The notes under the pieces: model-generated
Seen by the model: the letters and a program-made list of their open reading frames with translations, nothing else
Databases searched by the model: none
Told to the model about the DNA's origin: nothing
Part shown: positions 45,456 to 55,886 of the stretch, one piece after another
How the letters are laid out: the number at the start of each line of letters is the position of its first letter
Position numbering within the stretch: position 1 is the stretch's first letter
Translations under genes and position numbers: made by a program
Assembly (NCBI RefSeq): GCF_021168455.1
Contig: NZ_JAJOZR010000010.1
Location: 62,001-126,000, forward strand
Source of the DNA: Ferranicluibacter quercicola
GTDB taxonomy: Bacteria > Pseudomonadota > Alphaproteobacteria > Rhizobiales > Rhizobiaceae
Reading direction: 5' to 3'
Length of the DNA stretch: 64,000 nucleotides

Positions 45456-46757
45456 ATGACGTTCGACACCATCATTCGCCATGCCAATCTTGCCGATGAC
45501 CGGATGGGCGTCGATATCGCGATCTCCAAAGGCCGGATCGTCGCGGTGGAACCCGACATCGCGGCGGAGGCCGGCGAGGTCATCGATGCGGGTGGCCGGC
45601 TCGTCAGTGCGCCGTTTATCGACATTCACTTTCACATGGATGCGACGCTGTCGCTCGGCACGCCCCGGCTGAACCGGTCCGGCACGCTGCTCGAAGGCAT
45701 CCAGCTGTGGGGCGAGCTGAAGCCGCTGCTGACCAGGGAGGCGGTGATCGAGCGGGCGCTGCGCTACTGCGATCTCGCGGTGTCGCAAGGACTGCTTGCC
45801 GTGCGCAGCCATGTCGACGTCTGCGACGAGCGGCTGACCGGCGTCGAGGCGCTGCTGGAGGTGAAGGATCGCGTTCGGGACTATCTCGACCTCCAGCTCG
45901 TGGCCTTTCCGCAGGACGGCTATTTCCGCTCCGCCACGGCGGCCCGCAATCTCGAACGTTCGCTCGACATGGGTGTCGACGTCGTCGGCGGCATTCCGCA
46001 TTTCGAGCGGACGATGGAGGACGGGCGACGCTCGGTCACCGCGCTCTGCGAGATCGCGGCGCAACGGGGGCTGCTGGTCGATCTGCACTGCGACGAGACC
46101 GACGACCCGCTGTCGCGGCACATCGAGACGCTGGCTTACGAAACGCAGCGTCTCGGCCTTCAGGGGCGGGTGGCCGGCTCGCATCTGACATCCATGCATT
46201 CGATGGACAATTATTACGTTTCCAAGCTTCTGCCGCTGATCGCGGAGGCGCAGATCCACTGCGTGCCCAATCCGCTGGCCAATATCGTGCTGCAGGGGCG
46301 GCACGACACCTATCCGAAGCGGCGCGGCATGATGCGCGTTCCCGAGCTGATGGCGCTCGGCGTCAACGTCGCCTATGGCCAGGACAGCTGCATGGACCCC
46401 TGGTATTCGTTCGGCAATGCCGACATGCTGGATGTCGCGCACATGGCCGTCCACACCGGGCATATGACGAGCCCGGCGGCGGTCAGGGCCTCGTTCAAGG
46501 CGGTGACCGACAATGCGGCGCGCACCTTCGGCCTTGAGGGCTACGGCATCGCGCCGGGCTGCCATGCCGATCTCGTGCTGATTGAGGCGCGCGACGCGGC
46601 CGAGGCCGTGCGCATGCGGGCGAACCGGCTGATGGTGATGCGCCGCGGCAGGATCATCGCCCGGACGCCGCCGCGCACGGCAACGCTGTCGCTCGCCGGA
46701 CGGCCGGAGACGCTGGAGCCCTGGCGCTATGCGCCGGTCGAGGCGTCGGCATCATGA
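45456..46757 (+). CDS. codA: Cytosine-deaminase-like amidohydrolase
   Basis: The 433-residue enzyme belongs to the cytosine deaminase branch of the amidohydrolases. Metal ligands are in HFHMD (H58, H60), the HCDE motif (H211, E214), the later His (GSHLTSMHSMDN) and D310 in YGQDSCMDPW. Length is close to E. coli CodA (427). It would convert cytosine to uracil, but related enzymes act on other N-heterocycles, so the substrate is not certain. ATG 45456 is used. Its stop overlaps the VOC gene start (ATGA). Confidence 0.8.
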   Translation: MTFDTIIRHANLADDRMGVDIAISKGRIVAVEPDIAAEAGEVIDAGGRLVSAPFIDIHFHMDATLSLGTPRLNRSGTLLEGIQLWGELKPLLTREAVIERALRYCDLAVSQGLLAVRSHVDVCDERLTGVEALLEVKDRVRDYLDLQLVAFPQDGYFRSATAARNLERSLDMGVDVVGGIPHFERTMEDGRRSVTALCEIAAQRGLLVDLHCDETDDPLSRHIETLAYETQRLGLQGRVAGSHLTSMHSMDNYYVSKLLPLIAEAQIHCVPNPLANIVLQGRHDTYPKRRGMMRVPELMALGVNVAYGQDSCMDPWYSFGNADMLDVAHMAVHTGHMTSPAAVRASFKAVTDNAARTFGLEGYGIAPGCHADLVLIEARDAAEAVRMRANRLMVMRRGRIIARTPPRTATLSLAGRPETLEPWRYAPVEASAS

Positions 46758-47242
46758 GCCTCGATATAACGCCACCCCGCCTCGGGCAGAGCGAACGCAA
46801 CGCGGCCGATAGCGCCGGCGGGCTTCCGGCCGGCGGGTTCAACGCGCTCGTGCCGGAACTCGATGTGAGCGACCTCGGCCGCAGCCTGACCTTCTGGTGC
46901 GATCTCCTCGGCTTTGCCATCGCCTACGACCGGAAGGCGGCGAACTTCGCCTATCTGCAGCGCGAGGGCGCGCAGGTCATGCTGTCGCAGATCAACGGCG
47001 CCTGGGTCACGGCGCCGCTGGAGCCGCCGCTCGGGCGCGGCATCAATTTCCAGATCGCGGTGTCCGATATCGCCGCCATTGCCGAACGGCTGGAGCAGGC
47101 GCGCTGGCCGCTGTTCCGGGGCCTTCAGGATGCGGTCTACAATGTCGGGGGCAAGGATCGGGCGTCGCGCGAGCTTCTGGTGCAGGACCCGGATGGCTAT
47201 CTCGTGCGTCTCGCGCAGGATCTGCCGATCGGCGGCGTCTAG
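46754..47242 (+). CDS. VOC-superfamily protein (glyoxalase/bleomycin-resistance fold)
   Basis: The 162-residue protein has a VOC fold: ELDVSDLGRSLTFWCDLLGF, then LLGFAIAYDRKAANFAYLQR and a closing RELLVQDPDGYLVRLAQDL, the classic second betaalphabetabetabeta motif. It may bind a metal and a small substrate. It is translationally coupled to the codA-like gene and lies just before lysR. Confidence 0.8.
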   Translation: MSLDITPPRLGQSERNAADSAGGLPAGGFNALVPELDVSDLGRSLTFWCDLLGFAIAYDRKAANFAYLQREGAQVMLSQINGAWVTAPLEPPLGRGINFQIAVSDIAAIAERLEQARWPLFRGLQDAVYNVGGKDRASRELLVQDPDGYLVRLAQDLPIGGV

Positions 47243-47268
47243 GGTGGCGTGAACCGGGGAGGCGATGG

Positions 47269-48213
47269 ATGACGGTCATTGCGCTGCGGGCCCTGCAGGC
47301 CTTCGAAGCAGTGGGGCGCCTTGGCAGCGTGACGGCCGCCGCCGTCACGCTCGGCGTTTCCCCGGGGGCCGTCAGCCAGCATCTGCGCAAGCTGGAGGCG
47401 CATCTCGGCGTGAGCCTGATCGAGCGGCGCGGCCGGCGCATCGCGATGACGGCGCTCGGCCATCTCTATCACGCCGAGATCGCCAAGGGCTTCCTGCAGT
47501 TCGAGGAGGCCGGGCGTGTGCTGGCGCGGGCGCGCAATACGGGCGGCCTGACCCTGTCGGCCCTGTCCTCCGTCGTCAACAAATGGATCGGCCGCCGGAT
47601 CTTCGACTGGCAGGCCGTGCATCCCGATGCGCAGATCCGCATTCTCGGGCAGGATGCCGAGCCCCGGCTCGGTATCGACGAGGTCGATTTCCGGATCACC
47701 TATGGCCTGCGCGGCAATCCGCATCCCCACAGCACGGCGCTGTTCCGGGACTGGGTGGTGCCGGCCTGCGCACCGGCGCTGATCGCGGAACAGGCCGGGC
47801 CTGTCGGCCCCACGGAAATCCTGCGCCATCCGCTGCTTCATGTCGCCTGGGAGTCGCATTTCTCGACCTTCCCGCACTGGCGGGATTTCGCGCAGGCGGC
47901 CGGGGTGGACTTTGCCGAAGCCGGGTCCGGCCTGTCGTTCACGCTGTCGTCCAGCGCCATCGATGCGGCTGTCAACAAGCGGGGCTTCGTGCTGGCGCAG
48001 ATGTCGATGATCACGGACGAGCTTGCCGCAGGCACGCTGGTCGTGCCGTTCGACCTGCGGCTGCCCTTGCCGGAGAGCTATTTTCTCGCCTGGGACCGCT
48101 CCGCTCTCGACAAGCCGCATGGGCAGGCGTTTCACGGCTGGCTGACGGCGCTCGGGCGGCGGCAGGGACTGGCATCCGCGCCGGTGGCGGCGCAACCTGC
48201 CGCGACTCTTTAG
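47269..48213 (+). CDS. LysR-family regulator
   Basis: The 314-residue protein has an N-terminal LysR helix-turn-helix (ALRALQAFEAVGRLGSVTAA, then SPGAVSQHLRKLEAHLG) and a substrate-binding domain (about 90-300). It resembles the GcvA subgroup. It lies immediately after codA-VOC in the same direction, so it may regulate those genes or the downstream monooxygenase block. Confidence 0.85.
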   Translation: MTVIALRALQAFEAVGRLGSVTAAAVTLGVSPGAVSQHLRKLEAHLGVSLIERRGRRIAMTALGHLYHAEIAKGFLQFEEAGRVLARARNTGGLTLSALSSVVNKWIGRRIFDWQAVHPDAQIRILGQDAEPRLGIDEVDFRITYGLRGNPHPHSTALFRDWVVPACAPALIAEQAGPVGPTEILRHPLLHVAWESHFSTFPHWRDFAQAAGVDFAEAGSGLSFTLSSSAIDAAVNKRGFVLAQMSMITDELAAGTLVVPFDLRLPLPESYFLAWDRSALDKPHGQAFHGWLTALGRRQGLASAPVAAQPAATL

Positions 48214-48303
48214 AAAAACTCACATAGAACGTCGTTTCCCGGGCTTGTCCGCAGGCCGGTTCCCGCCATACTCCGGGCAGTCGATCACAGGAAGGGACCT
48301 CGC

Positions 48304-49671
48304 ATGGCACGGCAGGACAAGCTCAAGCTCGGCACATTCGTCTACACCTTCGGCTTCCACCCGGCGAGCTGGCTGCACCCTTCCAGCGATGTGAACGGGG
48401 CGAACGATATCGCGCATCTGAAGAGGGTCGCGCAGATGTCCGAGGCGGCCAAGTTCGACTTTCTGTTCATGGCGGATTCGCCGGCCGCCGGCATCGGCGA
48501 TCCCGATGCGCTGGCCCGCAGCCCTACCAAGATGAACCGGTTCGAGCCGCTGACGCTGCTTTCCGCACTCTCCATGGTCACGGAGCGTCTGGGGCTCGTG
48601 GCGACGGCCTCGACCAGCTATTACGAGCCCTTCAACCTCGCCCGCATCTTTGCGTCCATCGACCAGCTGTCGAACGGGCGCGCCTGCTGGAACGTCGTGA
48701 CGTCGGATCACGACGAGACCGGCTATAATTTCAATCGCACCGGGCTCGATCCGCACGAACTGCGCTACGAGCGGTGCCGCGAATTCGTGGATGTGGTCTT
48801 CGGGCTCTGGGACAGCTTCGAGAGGGATGCGCTGCTGCTCGACCGAGACAGCGGCCTCTACTACGACAAGACCCGGCATCACATGCTCAACCATGTCGGC
48901 AAGCACTATCAGGTGCGCGGCCCGCTCAACATCGCGCCCTCGCCGCAGGGGCGGCCCGTGATCGCGCAGGCGGGCGGGTCGGAGGCGGGTATGGATCTGG
49001 CCGCCCGCACGGCCGAGATCGTCTTCAGCCTCGCCTCCAATATCGACCGGAACCGGGCGTTCTACGCCAACGTCAAGGGACGGATGCCGGCGCTCGGGCG
49101 CAATCCAGACGATCTCAAGATCATGCCCGGCGTCGTGCTGAATGTCGGGGAGACGGAGGCCGAGGCGCGGGCCAAGGTCGAATTCCTGATCGACAAGCTG
49201 CATCCCGATGTCGGGCGGCTGATGCTGTCGGAATTCCTGGAGGCGGACCTGCGCGGCGTGCCGCTGGACGAACCCTTCCCGATGGACCGGCTTCCCGAAC
49301 AGCCGAAGGGCTCCAAGGCGCTGTTCGAGGAGCTGACGGATTTCGTGAAGAAGGGCCACACGGTGGGCGAGCTGATCCGGCTTTATGCCGAGAAACACAC
49401 CGGCAACGGCATCACCGGCACGCCGGTGCAGATCGCGGATTTCATGGAGGAATGGTTCGAGACGCGCGCCGCCGACGGCTTCATCCTGATGTTTCCGACC
49501 CTGCCGGCAAGCCTTGAGGATTTCACGGCGTTGGTGCTGCCGGAACTGCGCCGCCGCGGGCTCTTCCGGGAAGACTACGAAGGCGCGACGCTGCGGGAGA
49601 ACCTCGGCATCTCCGTCCCGGTCAATCGTCATACGGCGGCCCGGCAACGTTCGGCTGCGTCGGGCGTTTAG
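48304..49671 (+). CDS. NtaA/SnaA/DszA-family FMN-dependent monooxygenase
   Basis: The 455-residue protein is a luciferase-like monooxygenase of the NtaA/SnaA/DszA type (about 440-460 residues in the family). Segments include FLFMADSPAAG, STSYYEPFNLARIFASID and ARTAEIVFS. Relatives use FMNH2 supplied by a separate reductase to cleave C-N or C-S bonds (nitrilotriacetate, dibenzothiophene sulfone, alkyl-cysteine derivatives). The neighbouring flavin reductase at 49821 is the likely partner. The substrate is unknown. Confidence 0.85.
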   Translation: MARQDKLKLGTFVYTFGFHPASWLHPSSDVNGANDIAHLKRVAQMSEAAKFDFLFMADSPAAGIGDPDALARSPTKMNRFEPLTLLSALSMVTERLGLVATASTSYYEPFNLARIFASIDQLSNGRACWNVVTSDHDETGYNFNRTGLDPHELRYERCREFVDVVFGLWDSFERDALLLDRDSGLYYDKTRHHMLNHVGKHYQVRGPLNIAPSPQGRPVIAQAGGSEAGMDLAARTAEIVFSLASNIDRNRAFYANVKGRMPALGRNPDDLKIMPGVVLNVGETEAEARAKVEFLIDKLHPDVGRLMLSEFLEADLRGVPLDEPFPMDRLPEQPKGSKALFEELTDFVKKGHTVGELIRLYAEKHTGNGITGTPVQIADFMEEWFETRAADGFILMFPTLPASLEDFTALVLPELRRRGLFREDYEGATLRENLGISVPVNRHTAARQRSAASGV

Positions 49672-49820
49672 GCCCGGTAAACCATAGGCGAAGATCGTGG
49701 CTCGTCCGTCGCCGTCCCGTTTTCGGTGGAAGGAAGATCTTCAGTGCATTCGGGTAGACAGGGAGCCCCGTCCGAGGACATCACGTCGATCGGGCCGGTC
49801 CATATGCGAGGTATCGTGAC

Positions 49821-50348
49821 ATGACTGCTGCCGTTTCCCCGTCGCCTGTGGACGCGACCGGCCCCGATGCCGCAGCCTTCAAGCTGTCCATGCGCCATCT
49901 CGCCGGTGCCGTCTGCGTCATCACGGTGGGCGACGGCGAGGGGCGGACCGGGTTTACGGCGACGTCCGTCACGTCGCTCTCAGCCGAAGTGCCCTCCGTC
50001 ATCGTCAGCGTCAACCGCACGTCCTCGTCCTGGCCCGTGCTGGAGCGTAGCGGCCATTTCTGCATCAATGTGCTGGCGGAAGGCCAGGACGGCGTTGCCA
50101 AGGCCTTTGCCGGGGCGGACGGGCGCCGGGGTGCGGAGCGCTATGCCGGTGCCGAATGGACCCGGCTCGACAGCGGCGGATGGGCGCTTGCCGATGCGCT
50201 GACCGTCATCGATTGCGGCCTCGACGAGGCGCTGCATCGCCATACGCATGCGATCCTGATCGGCCGCGTGCGTAGTGTGCGGGTGCGGCCGGACGTGGCA
50301 CCGCTTCTCTACTTCAACGGCGGCTTCCGCACGCTGCTTCCCGAATAG
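49821..50348 (+). CDS. Flavin reductase domain protein (NtaB/DszD-like)
   Basis: The 175-residue protein is a split-barrel flavin reductase: FKLSMRHLAGAVCVITVGDG, GFTATSVTSLSAEVPSVIVSVN and HTHAILIGRVRSV. It would reduce FMN with NAD(P)H for the preceding monooxygenase. It lies in the same direction, followed 10 nt later by the FAD oxidase gene. Confidence 0.88.
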   Translation: MTAAVSPSPVDATGPDAAAFKLSMRHLAGAVCVITVGDGEGRTGFTATSVTSLSAEVPSVIVSVNRTSSSWPVLERSGHFCINVLAEGQDGVAKAFAGADGRRGAERYAGAEWTRLDSGGWALADALTVIDCGLDEALHRHTHAILIGRVRSVRVRPDVAPLLYFNGGFRTLLPE

Positions 50349-50358
50349 GACGACCCGC

Positions 50359-51744
50359 ATGCCCGAGATCGACGCCCTCCTCGCCGCCATCCGCGCGGCA
50401 GCTCCCGGCGTGGAGGTCAGGACAGGCGCCGATCTGGCCGCACTTCATCCGGGCGAACATCCCGACAATCTCGGCGGCTCCGCCGTCGTCGCGCCGCGCG
50501 ATGTCGCCTCCCTCTCCGCCATCGTCCGCATCTGTGCCGGTGCGGGCCTCCCGGTCGTCACACATGGCGGGCGGACGGGGCTCGTCGGTGGCGGTATCTC
50601 GGTGGCCGGCGAGATCGTCGTCTCGTTGAAGAACCTCGACCGCATCATCGAGATCGACCCGATCGGCGGCGTGGCCGTGGTCGAGGCCGGGGTGACGCTG
50701 GAGGCGTTGCAGCAGGCGGCCGCCGCTTACGGGCTGGAGCCGGGCATCGACCTTGCGGCGCGCGGATCGGCGACGCTCGGCGGCATGGCCTCCACCAATG
50801 CCGGCGGGGTCATGGCCTTCCGCAACGGCGTCATGCGCCATCGCATCCTGGGGCTGGAAGCCGTGCTGCCGGATGGCGGCATCTATCGCGACATGGTGCG
50901 CGTGGTGAAGAACTCGGCCGGCTACGACCTGAAACATCTGCTGATCGGCGCCGAGGGCACGCTGGGCGTGATCACCGGGCTTGTGGTGAAGCTCGATCCG
51001 GTGCCGGCGGCAAGCGCCACGGCGCTGTTCGGCCTGCCCTCGACGGAGGCGGCCCTGACGCTGATGGGACTGGCGCGGGCCACGGGCACGTTGCGGGCCT
51101 GCGAGGCGATGTGGTCGCGCTATTTCGGCTTCACGGCGCAGCATTTCGGCTGGCGTGAGACGAGCGAGGCGACACCGGTGCATCTGGCGATCGGGCTCGG
51201 CGGCGAGACGGACGAAGCGCTGCTCGCCGTGCTTGCCGGGCTCTACGAGGCGATCTGCGAGACCTATTCGGACACGACGGCGGTGGTTGCGGGCTCCGTG
51301 CAGCAGGCGCACGAGATCTGGCGGCTTCGGGAGGAGACGGCCCTGATGTACCGGGCCTTTCCGGCCGCGCCGTCCTACGACATTTCCGTGCCGCTCGACC
51401 GGCTCGGGACCTATCTCGCGCGGATCGCGCCGGGACTGGAGGCGATCGACGGCCTGTCCCCTTTCATCTTCGGCCACGTCGCCGACGGAAACCTGCACGT
51501 CGTGCTCGACCGGCCGGGCAGCTGGATGACGGACGCGCGGCGCGATGCGGTGGAGCAGGTGCTCTATGACGGGATCGGCGCGATGGGTGGCTCGTTTTCG
51601 GCCGAACACGGCGTCGGCTCGAAGCGCATTCATGCGCTGCTGGCGACGGGCGACCCGGTGAAGCTCGCGACGATGCGGGCGATCAAGCAGGCGCTCGACC
51701 CGAAGGGCTTGTTCAATCCGGGGAAAGTCCTGCCCGTTCTCTGA
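50359..51744 (+). CDS. FAD-linked oxidase (GlcD/D-2-hydroxyacid dehydrogenase type)
   Basis: The 461-residue protein is of the FAD-binding type 4 family: SAVVAPRDVASLSAIVRI and the FAD-binding THGGRTGLVGGG, GSATLGGMASTNAGG, IGAEGTLGVITGLVVKL. The C-terminal cap contains GHVADGNLHVV and GSFSAEHGVG. Relatives oxidise D-lactate, glycolate or D-2-hydroxyglutarate. It could process a hydroxyacid released by the monooxygenase. It is 10 nt after the flavin reductase, probably one operon. Confidence 0.88.
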   Translation: MPEIDALLAAIRAAAPGVEVRTGADLAALHPGEHPDNLGGSAVVAPRDVASLSAIVRICAGAGLPVVTHGGRTGLVGGGISVAGEIVVSLKNLDRIIEIDPIGGVAVVEAGVTLEALQQAAAAYGLEPGIDLAARGSATLGGMASTNAGGVMAFRNGVMRHRILGLEAVLPDGGIYRDMVRVVKNSAGYDLKHLLIGAEGTLGVITGLVVKLDPVPAASATALFGLPSTEAALTLMGLARATGTLRACEAMWSRYFGFTAQHFGWRETSEATPVHLAIGLGGETDEALLAVLAGLYEAICETYSDTTAVVAGSVQQAHEIWRLREETALMYRAFPAAPSYDISVPLDRLGTYLARIAPGLEAIDGLSPFIFGHVADGNLHVVLDRPGSWMTDARRDAVEQVLYDGIGAMGGSFSAEHGVGSKRIHALLATGDPVKLATMRAIKQALDPKGLFNPGKVLPVL

Positions 51745-51768
51745 GCCGAAGAATCATGCGAGCCGCTC

Positions 51769-52556
<788 letters not shown>

Positions 52557-52560
<4 letters not shown>

Positions 52561-53225
52561 GTCGGGGAAAACCTGTAACGGGACAAGCGGTGCTCGGCAT
52601 AGCGGCCAAGCTTGTCGGTGACTTCCACCAGCACCCAGTAGAACACGGCGAGCAGGAAGAGCGATTCGACGAAGGCATATTGCTGGGAGCCGATGGCGCT
52701 GACGGTGAGCGTCAGCTCCGGCACGGTGATGATGGAGAGGATCGCGGTCTCCTTCATCAGGATCACGGCCATGTTGATGGCGGGCGGCAGCACCAGCATG
52801 GTCATTTCCGGCAGGAGGATGCGCCACACGATCTGGCCCTGGCTGAGGCCGACGCATTCCGCCGCCTCGATATGGCCCTTGGGGATGGCGACGAAGCCGG
52901 CGCGAAAGATCTCGCTGAAATAGGCGGCGCCGTAGATGGTCAGTCCGAGCAGTCCCGCCGGGATCGGATCGAGTGCGAGGCCGATGAAGGGGCCGCCGTA
53001 ATAGAGGAGGAAGATCTGGATGAGGAAGGGCGTGCCGCGCAGCACCTCGACCGCGAGCCCGAGCGGCCAGTCGATCAGCCGGCCGCCATAGCGGCGCCCG
53101 ACGGCGACGAGAAAACCGACCGCGGCGCTGCCGATGGTACCTGTGATCCACAAAAGCAGCGTGACGCCGGCACCGGAGAGGATGGCGGGCAGCTGGGCGA
53201 GAATGACGTCGATATCGAAGGTCAT
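52557..53225 (-). CDS. Polar amino-acid ABC transporter permease
   Basis: The 222-residue protein has about five membrane spans and the EAA-type loop EAAECVGLSQGQIVWRILLP (about 130-150). It is one of two HisM/HisQ-type permeases in this operon and overlaps the second by 4 nt (53222-53225). Confidence 0.92.
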
Positions 53226-53863
53226 CGCGGCACTCCCGGCAGGGAGCGCTCGATGAGGCCACCGGTGCGCGCGACCACCCAATTGATGACGAGATAGATA
53301 AGGCCGGCGCAGGCGAAGAGCTGCAGCGGCAGGAAGGTGCTGCCCGCGAGATCCTGCGCCATGCGCGTCAGCTCGACGATGCCGACGACGGAGACGAGCG
53401 AGGAGGCCTTGAGGATCAGGATCGCCTCGTTGACGAGGGCGGGAAAGGTCAGGCGCAGCGCGATCGGCACCTTGATGCGGCGGAAGGCCTGGGAGGGGGT
53501 GAGGCCGACCATCTCGGCCGATTCGATCAGGCCGCGGGGTACGCTGGCAAAGCCGCCGCGCAGGTTTTCCGCCTGATAGGCCGCGGTGCAGAGCGAAAGG
53601 CCGATGATCGCGGCGACGATGCTGGGCACGTTGAGCCCGATGACGGGCAGGAGATTGTAGATCAGCAGCAGCTGCACGAGGAGAGGCACGCCGCGAAAGA
53701 AGCTGATGAAAATACGGGCAGGAACCGCCAGCGCGCGGCGTCCCGACAGCAGCATGCCGGAGAGGAGAATGGCGATCGCAAAGCCGATCAGGATCGACAC
53801 GAGGCTGATGCCGATCGTGTAGAGCGAGGCTTTGAGAAGAAGTTCGAACAGCTTGAAGGACAT
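53222..53863 (-). CDS. Polar amino-acid ABC transporter permease
   Basis: The 213-residue permease starts MSFKLFELLLKASLYTIG and carries the coupling loop ESAEMVGLTPSQAFRRIKVP (about 118-137). It pairs with the permease at 52557 as a heterodimer. A 224-nt gap separates it from the binding-protein gene. Confidence 0.92.
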   Translation of the reverse strand: MSFKLFELLLKASLYTIGISLVSILIGFAIAILLSGMLLSGRRALAVPARIFISFFRGVPLLVQLLLIYNLLPVIGLNVPSIVAAIIGLSLCTAAYQAENLRGGFASVPRGLIESAEMVGLTPSQAFRRIKVPIALRLTFPALVNEAILILKASSLVSVVGIVELTRMAQDLAGSTFLPLQLFACAGLIYLVINWVVARTGGLIERSLPGVPR

Positions 53864-54087
53864 TGCCGGCCAATTCGTCGGATGGGCTGTCGGATGCGGT
53901 ACAGCGCCGTGCGTGCAAGATGACGCAAGCCGGGTCTGCTGTACCGCGTCACACCTGCTGCGTCAGTCTAACCTGACATCGATCGGATGTCAGGACGATG
54001 CAGCGGGGCGAGCGGGAGAGCGGGACCGAATGCGGGCATGTGCGTCATGCCGGTTCTGCCCCGCCTCGGATCAGAGGACGGCCCTGA

Positions 54088-54915
54088 TCAGAATGCCGGG
54101 TCCTTGACGGCATCCGGCGTGTCGAAGCTGGCGCCGAACCACTTTTCCTGCAGCTTGGCGAGGCGTCCGTCGCCCTTCATCTTCAGGAGCGCGGCATCGA
54201 TCGCATCCATCAGCGGTGCATGGTCCGCATCCTTGGTGCCGATGAAGCCGAAATAGGCCTTCTGGCCGAAGGGCGGCAGCACGACCTCGAACGTATCCTT
54301 GCGCTGGCTGGCGACGAAGGCGATGTTCGGCAGGGAGTTTGCGACGCCGGCGATGCGGCCGGCGGCGAGATCGGCGTAGGATTCGGTGAAAGCGGGATAT
54401 TCGCGGATATCGACCTTGGCGGGGAGCTTTTCGGAATAGCCCTGCAGCTGGGCGAGCTGCGCCGTCGCCTTGCCGACGCCGATCGCCTTGCCGGCGATGT
54501 CTTCCGGCTTGGTGATGCTGGTGTCGCCGGCCTTCTTCAGGATCGCGACCGTGGCTTCGGCCACCGGCGGTGTGAAGCGGTAGCGCTCCATGCGGGCCTT
54601 GGTGATCGTGGCGGGGCCGGCGACCATGTCGAACTTGCCGGCTTCGAGGCCCGGCAGGACGCCTTCCCAGGGGAGGGCGATCCATTCGATCTCGACGCCC
54701 AGCTCCTTGCCGAGTTCGGCGAAGACATCCACGTTGAGGCCCGCATGCTCGCCGGCATCGATGAAGTCGAAGGGGGCGAAGGCGGTTTCGGTGCCGACCT
54801 TCATGGTGCCGGCGGCCTTGATGCGGGCGAGCGCGTCTTCGGCGTGGGCCGAGAAGGTCGCGCCGAGCAGGAAGGCCGCGGCGACGAGGCCCTTCAGCAG
54901 GAAATGGGATTTCAT
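54088..54915 (-). CDS. Amino-acid ABC transporter substrate-binding protein
   Basis: The 275-residue periplasmic protein has a signal peptide (MKSHFLLKGLVAAAFLLGA, cleavage near AHA, about residue 24). A SBP_bac_3 fold follows: RIKAAGTMKVGTETAFAPFD, WEGVLPGLEAGKFDMVAG and a closing AKLQEKWFGASFD. The ligand is a polar amino acid or similar; exact specificity is unknown. A sigma-70-like promoter lies upstream on the same strand (55010-55038). Confidence 0.9.
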   Translation of the reverse strand: MKSHFLLKGLVAAAFLLGATFSAHAEDALARIKAAGTMKVGTETAFAPFDFIDAGEHAGLNVDVFAELGKELGVEIEWIALPWEGVLPGLEAGKFDMVAGPATITKARMERYRFTPPVAEATVAILKKAGDTSITKPEDIAGKAIGVGKATAQLAQLQGYSEKLPAKVDIREYPAFTESYADLAAGRIAGVANSLPNIAFVASQRKDTFEVVLPPFGQKAYFGFIGTKDADHAPLMDAIDAALLKMKGDGRLAKLQEKWFGASFDTPDAVKDPAF

Positions 54916-55000
54916 GGTCGTCTCTCCAGTATCGTGCCGCATCTCACGCGGCGTTCCCGTCTTCAGAATTGGATCTGCAGGCTTCTGCGTCCTGCATTTT

Positions 55001-55038
55001 GACTATACAAATAGACAGGTCCTTGCATAAGGTGTCAA
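55001..55038 (-). promoter_or_regulatory. Promoter and candidate GntR/HutC operator for the ABC transporter operon
   Basis: On the minus strand, -35 TTGACA (55038-55033), a 17-nt spacer, then -10 TCTATT (55015-55010). The near-palindrome GACTAT-ACAA-ATAGAC (55001-55016), core CTAT/ATAG, overlaps the -10. UTRA-type GntR regulators bind such AT-containing palindromes, and one is encoded divergently at 55158, so repression by it is plausible. Confidence 0.55.
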
Positions 55039-55157
55039 TGACAAACTGCCCGCGGTGTGCGGCATCCGCTGCCCGTGTCATGCACGTGACATGCAAGCGC
55101 CGTGCCGCGCCCGCGCCGCCTGTCCGCCGCCTGTTTGCTTCATGGGGGAGCCGTGCC

Positions 55158-55862
55158 TTGACCTCGCTTCACCAGCGTATTTTCGAAGATATCGAGCAGA
55201 AGATCATGAGCGGCACCTGGCCGCCGGGGCAGCGCATTCCGGCCGAGCACGAGCTGGAAGGCACCTATGGCTGCTCGCGCATGACGGTGAGCAAGGCGCT
55301 GTCGGCGCTGGCGGCCCGCGGCATGATCGTGCGCCGGCGCAGGGCCGGCTCCTTCGTCGCCTCGCCGCAGCTCGACCGGACGGTAATGGATATTTCCGAC
55401 ATCGGGACGGAAGCGAAGGTGGCGGGCCACGCCTATAGCCACCGCATCCTGTCGCGGCGGATCGAGCGGCTGTCCGCCGCGGATGCCGCCGCGATCGAGG
55501 AGGCGGCCGGGGACGAGGTGCTGCGGGTGGAATGCCTGCACATCGTGGATGGCCGGCCGAATGCGCTGGAGAAGCGGCTGATCCTGCTCGATGCGGTGCC
55601 GCAGGCGCGCAGCGAGACCTTCGCGGCGAACCCGCCGGGCAGCTGGCTTCTGGATCAGGTGCCGTGGTCGGAGGCCAAACACATCATTCGCGCGGTCGCG
55701 GCGGATGCGGCGACGGCGAAGCTGCTGACGATCGAGCGACACGCCGCCTGCCTGCTCCTGACCCGCCAGACCTGGCAGAACGGCCGGACCGTGACCTTCG
55801 TCGAAATCACGCACCCCGGCGACCGTTACCAGTTCGCCGGGGTGTTTCATCCGTCCAAGTAA
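55158..55862 (+). CDS. HutC/UTRA-type GntR-family regulator
   Basis: The 234-residue regulator has the GntR helix-turn-helix (LHQRIFEDIEQKIMSGTWPP, GCSRMTVSKALSALAARG). A UTRA ligand-binding domain (about 85-230, EVLRVECLHIVDGRPNALEK) follows, as in HutC. The start is TTG 55158, preceded by GGGGGAG at correct spacing; ATGs farther upstream would add an unlikely Cys-rich leader. It is divergent from the ABC operon and is the likely regulator of the promoter between them. Confidence 0.8.
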   Translation: MTSLHQRIFEDIEQKIMSGTWPPGQRIPAEHELEGTYGCSRMTVSKALSALAARGMIVRRRRAGSFVASPQLDRTVMDISDIGTEAKVAGHAYSHRILSRRIERLSAADAAAIEEAAGDEVLRVECLHIVDGRPNALEKRLILLDAVPQARSETFAANPPGSWLLDQVPWSEAKHIIRAVAADAATAKLLTIERHAACLLLTRQTWQNGRTVTFVEITHPGDRYQFAGVFHPSK

Positions 55863-55886
55863 AGTCGGGCGACGCCCAAGCCGGGA

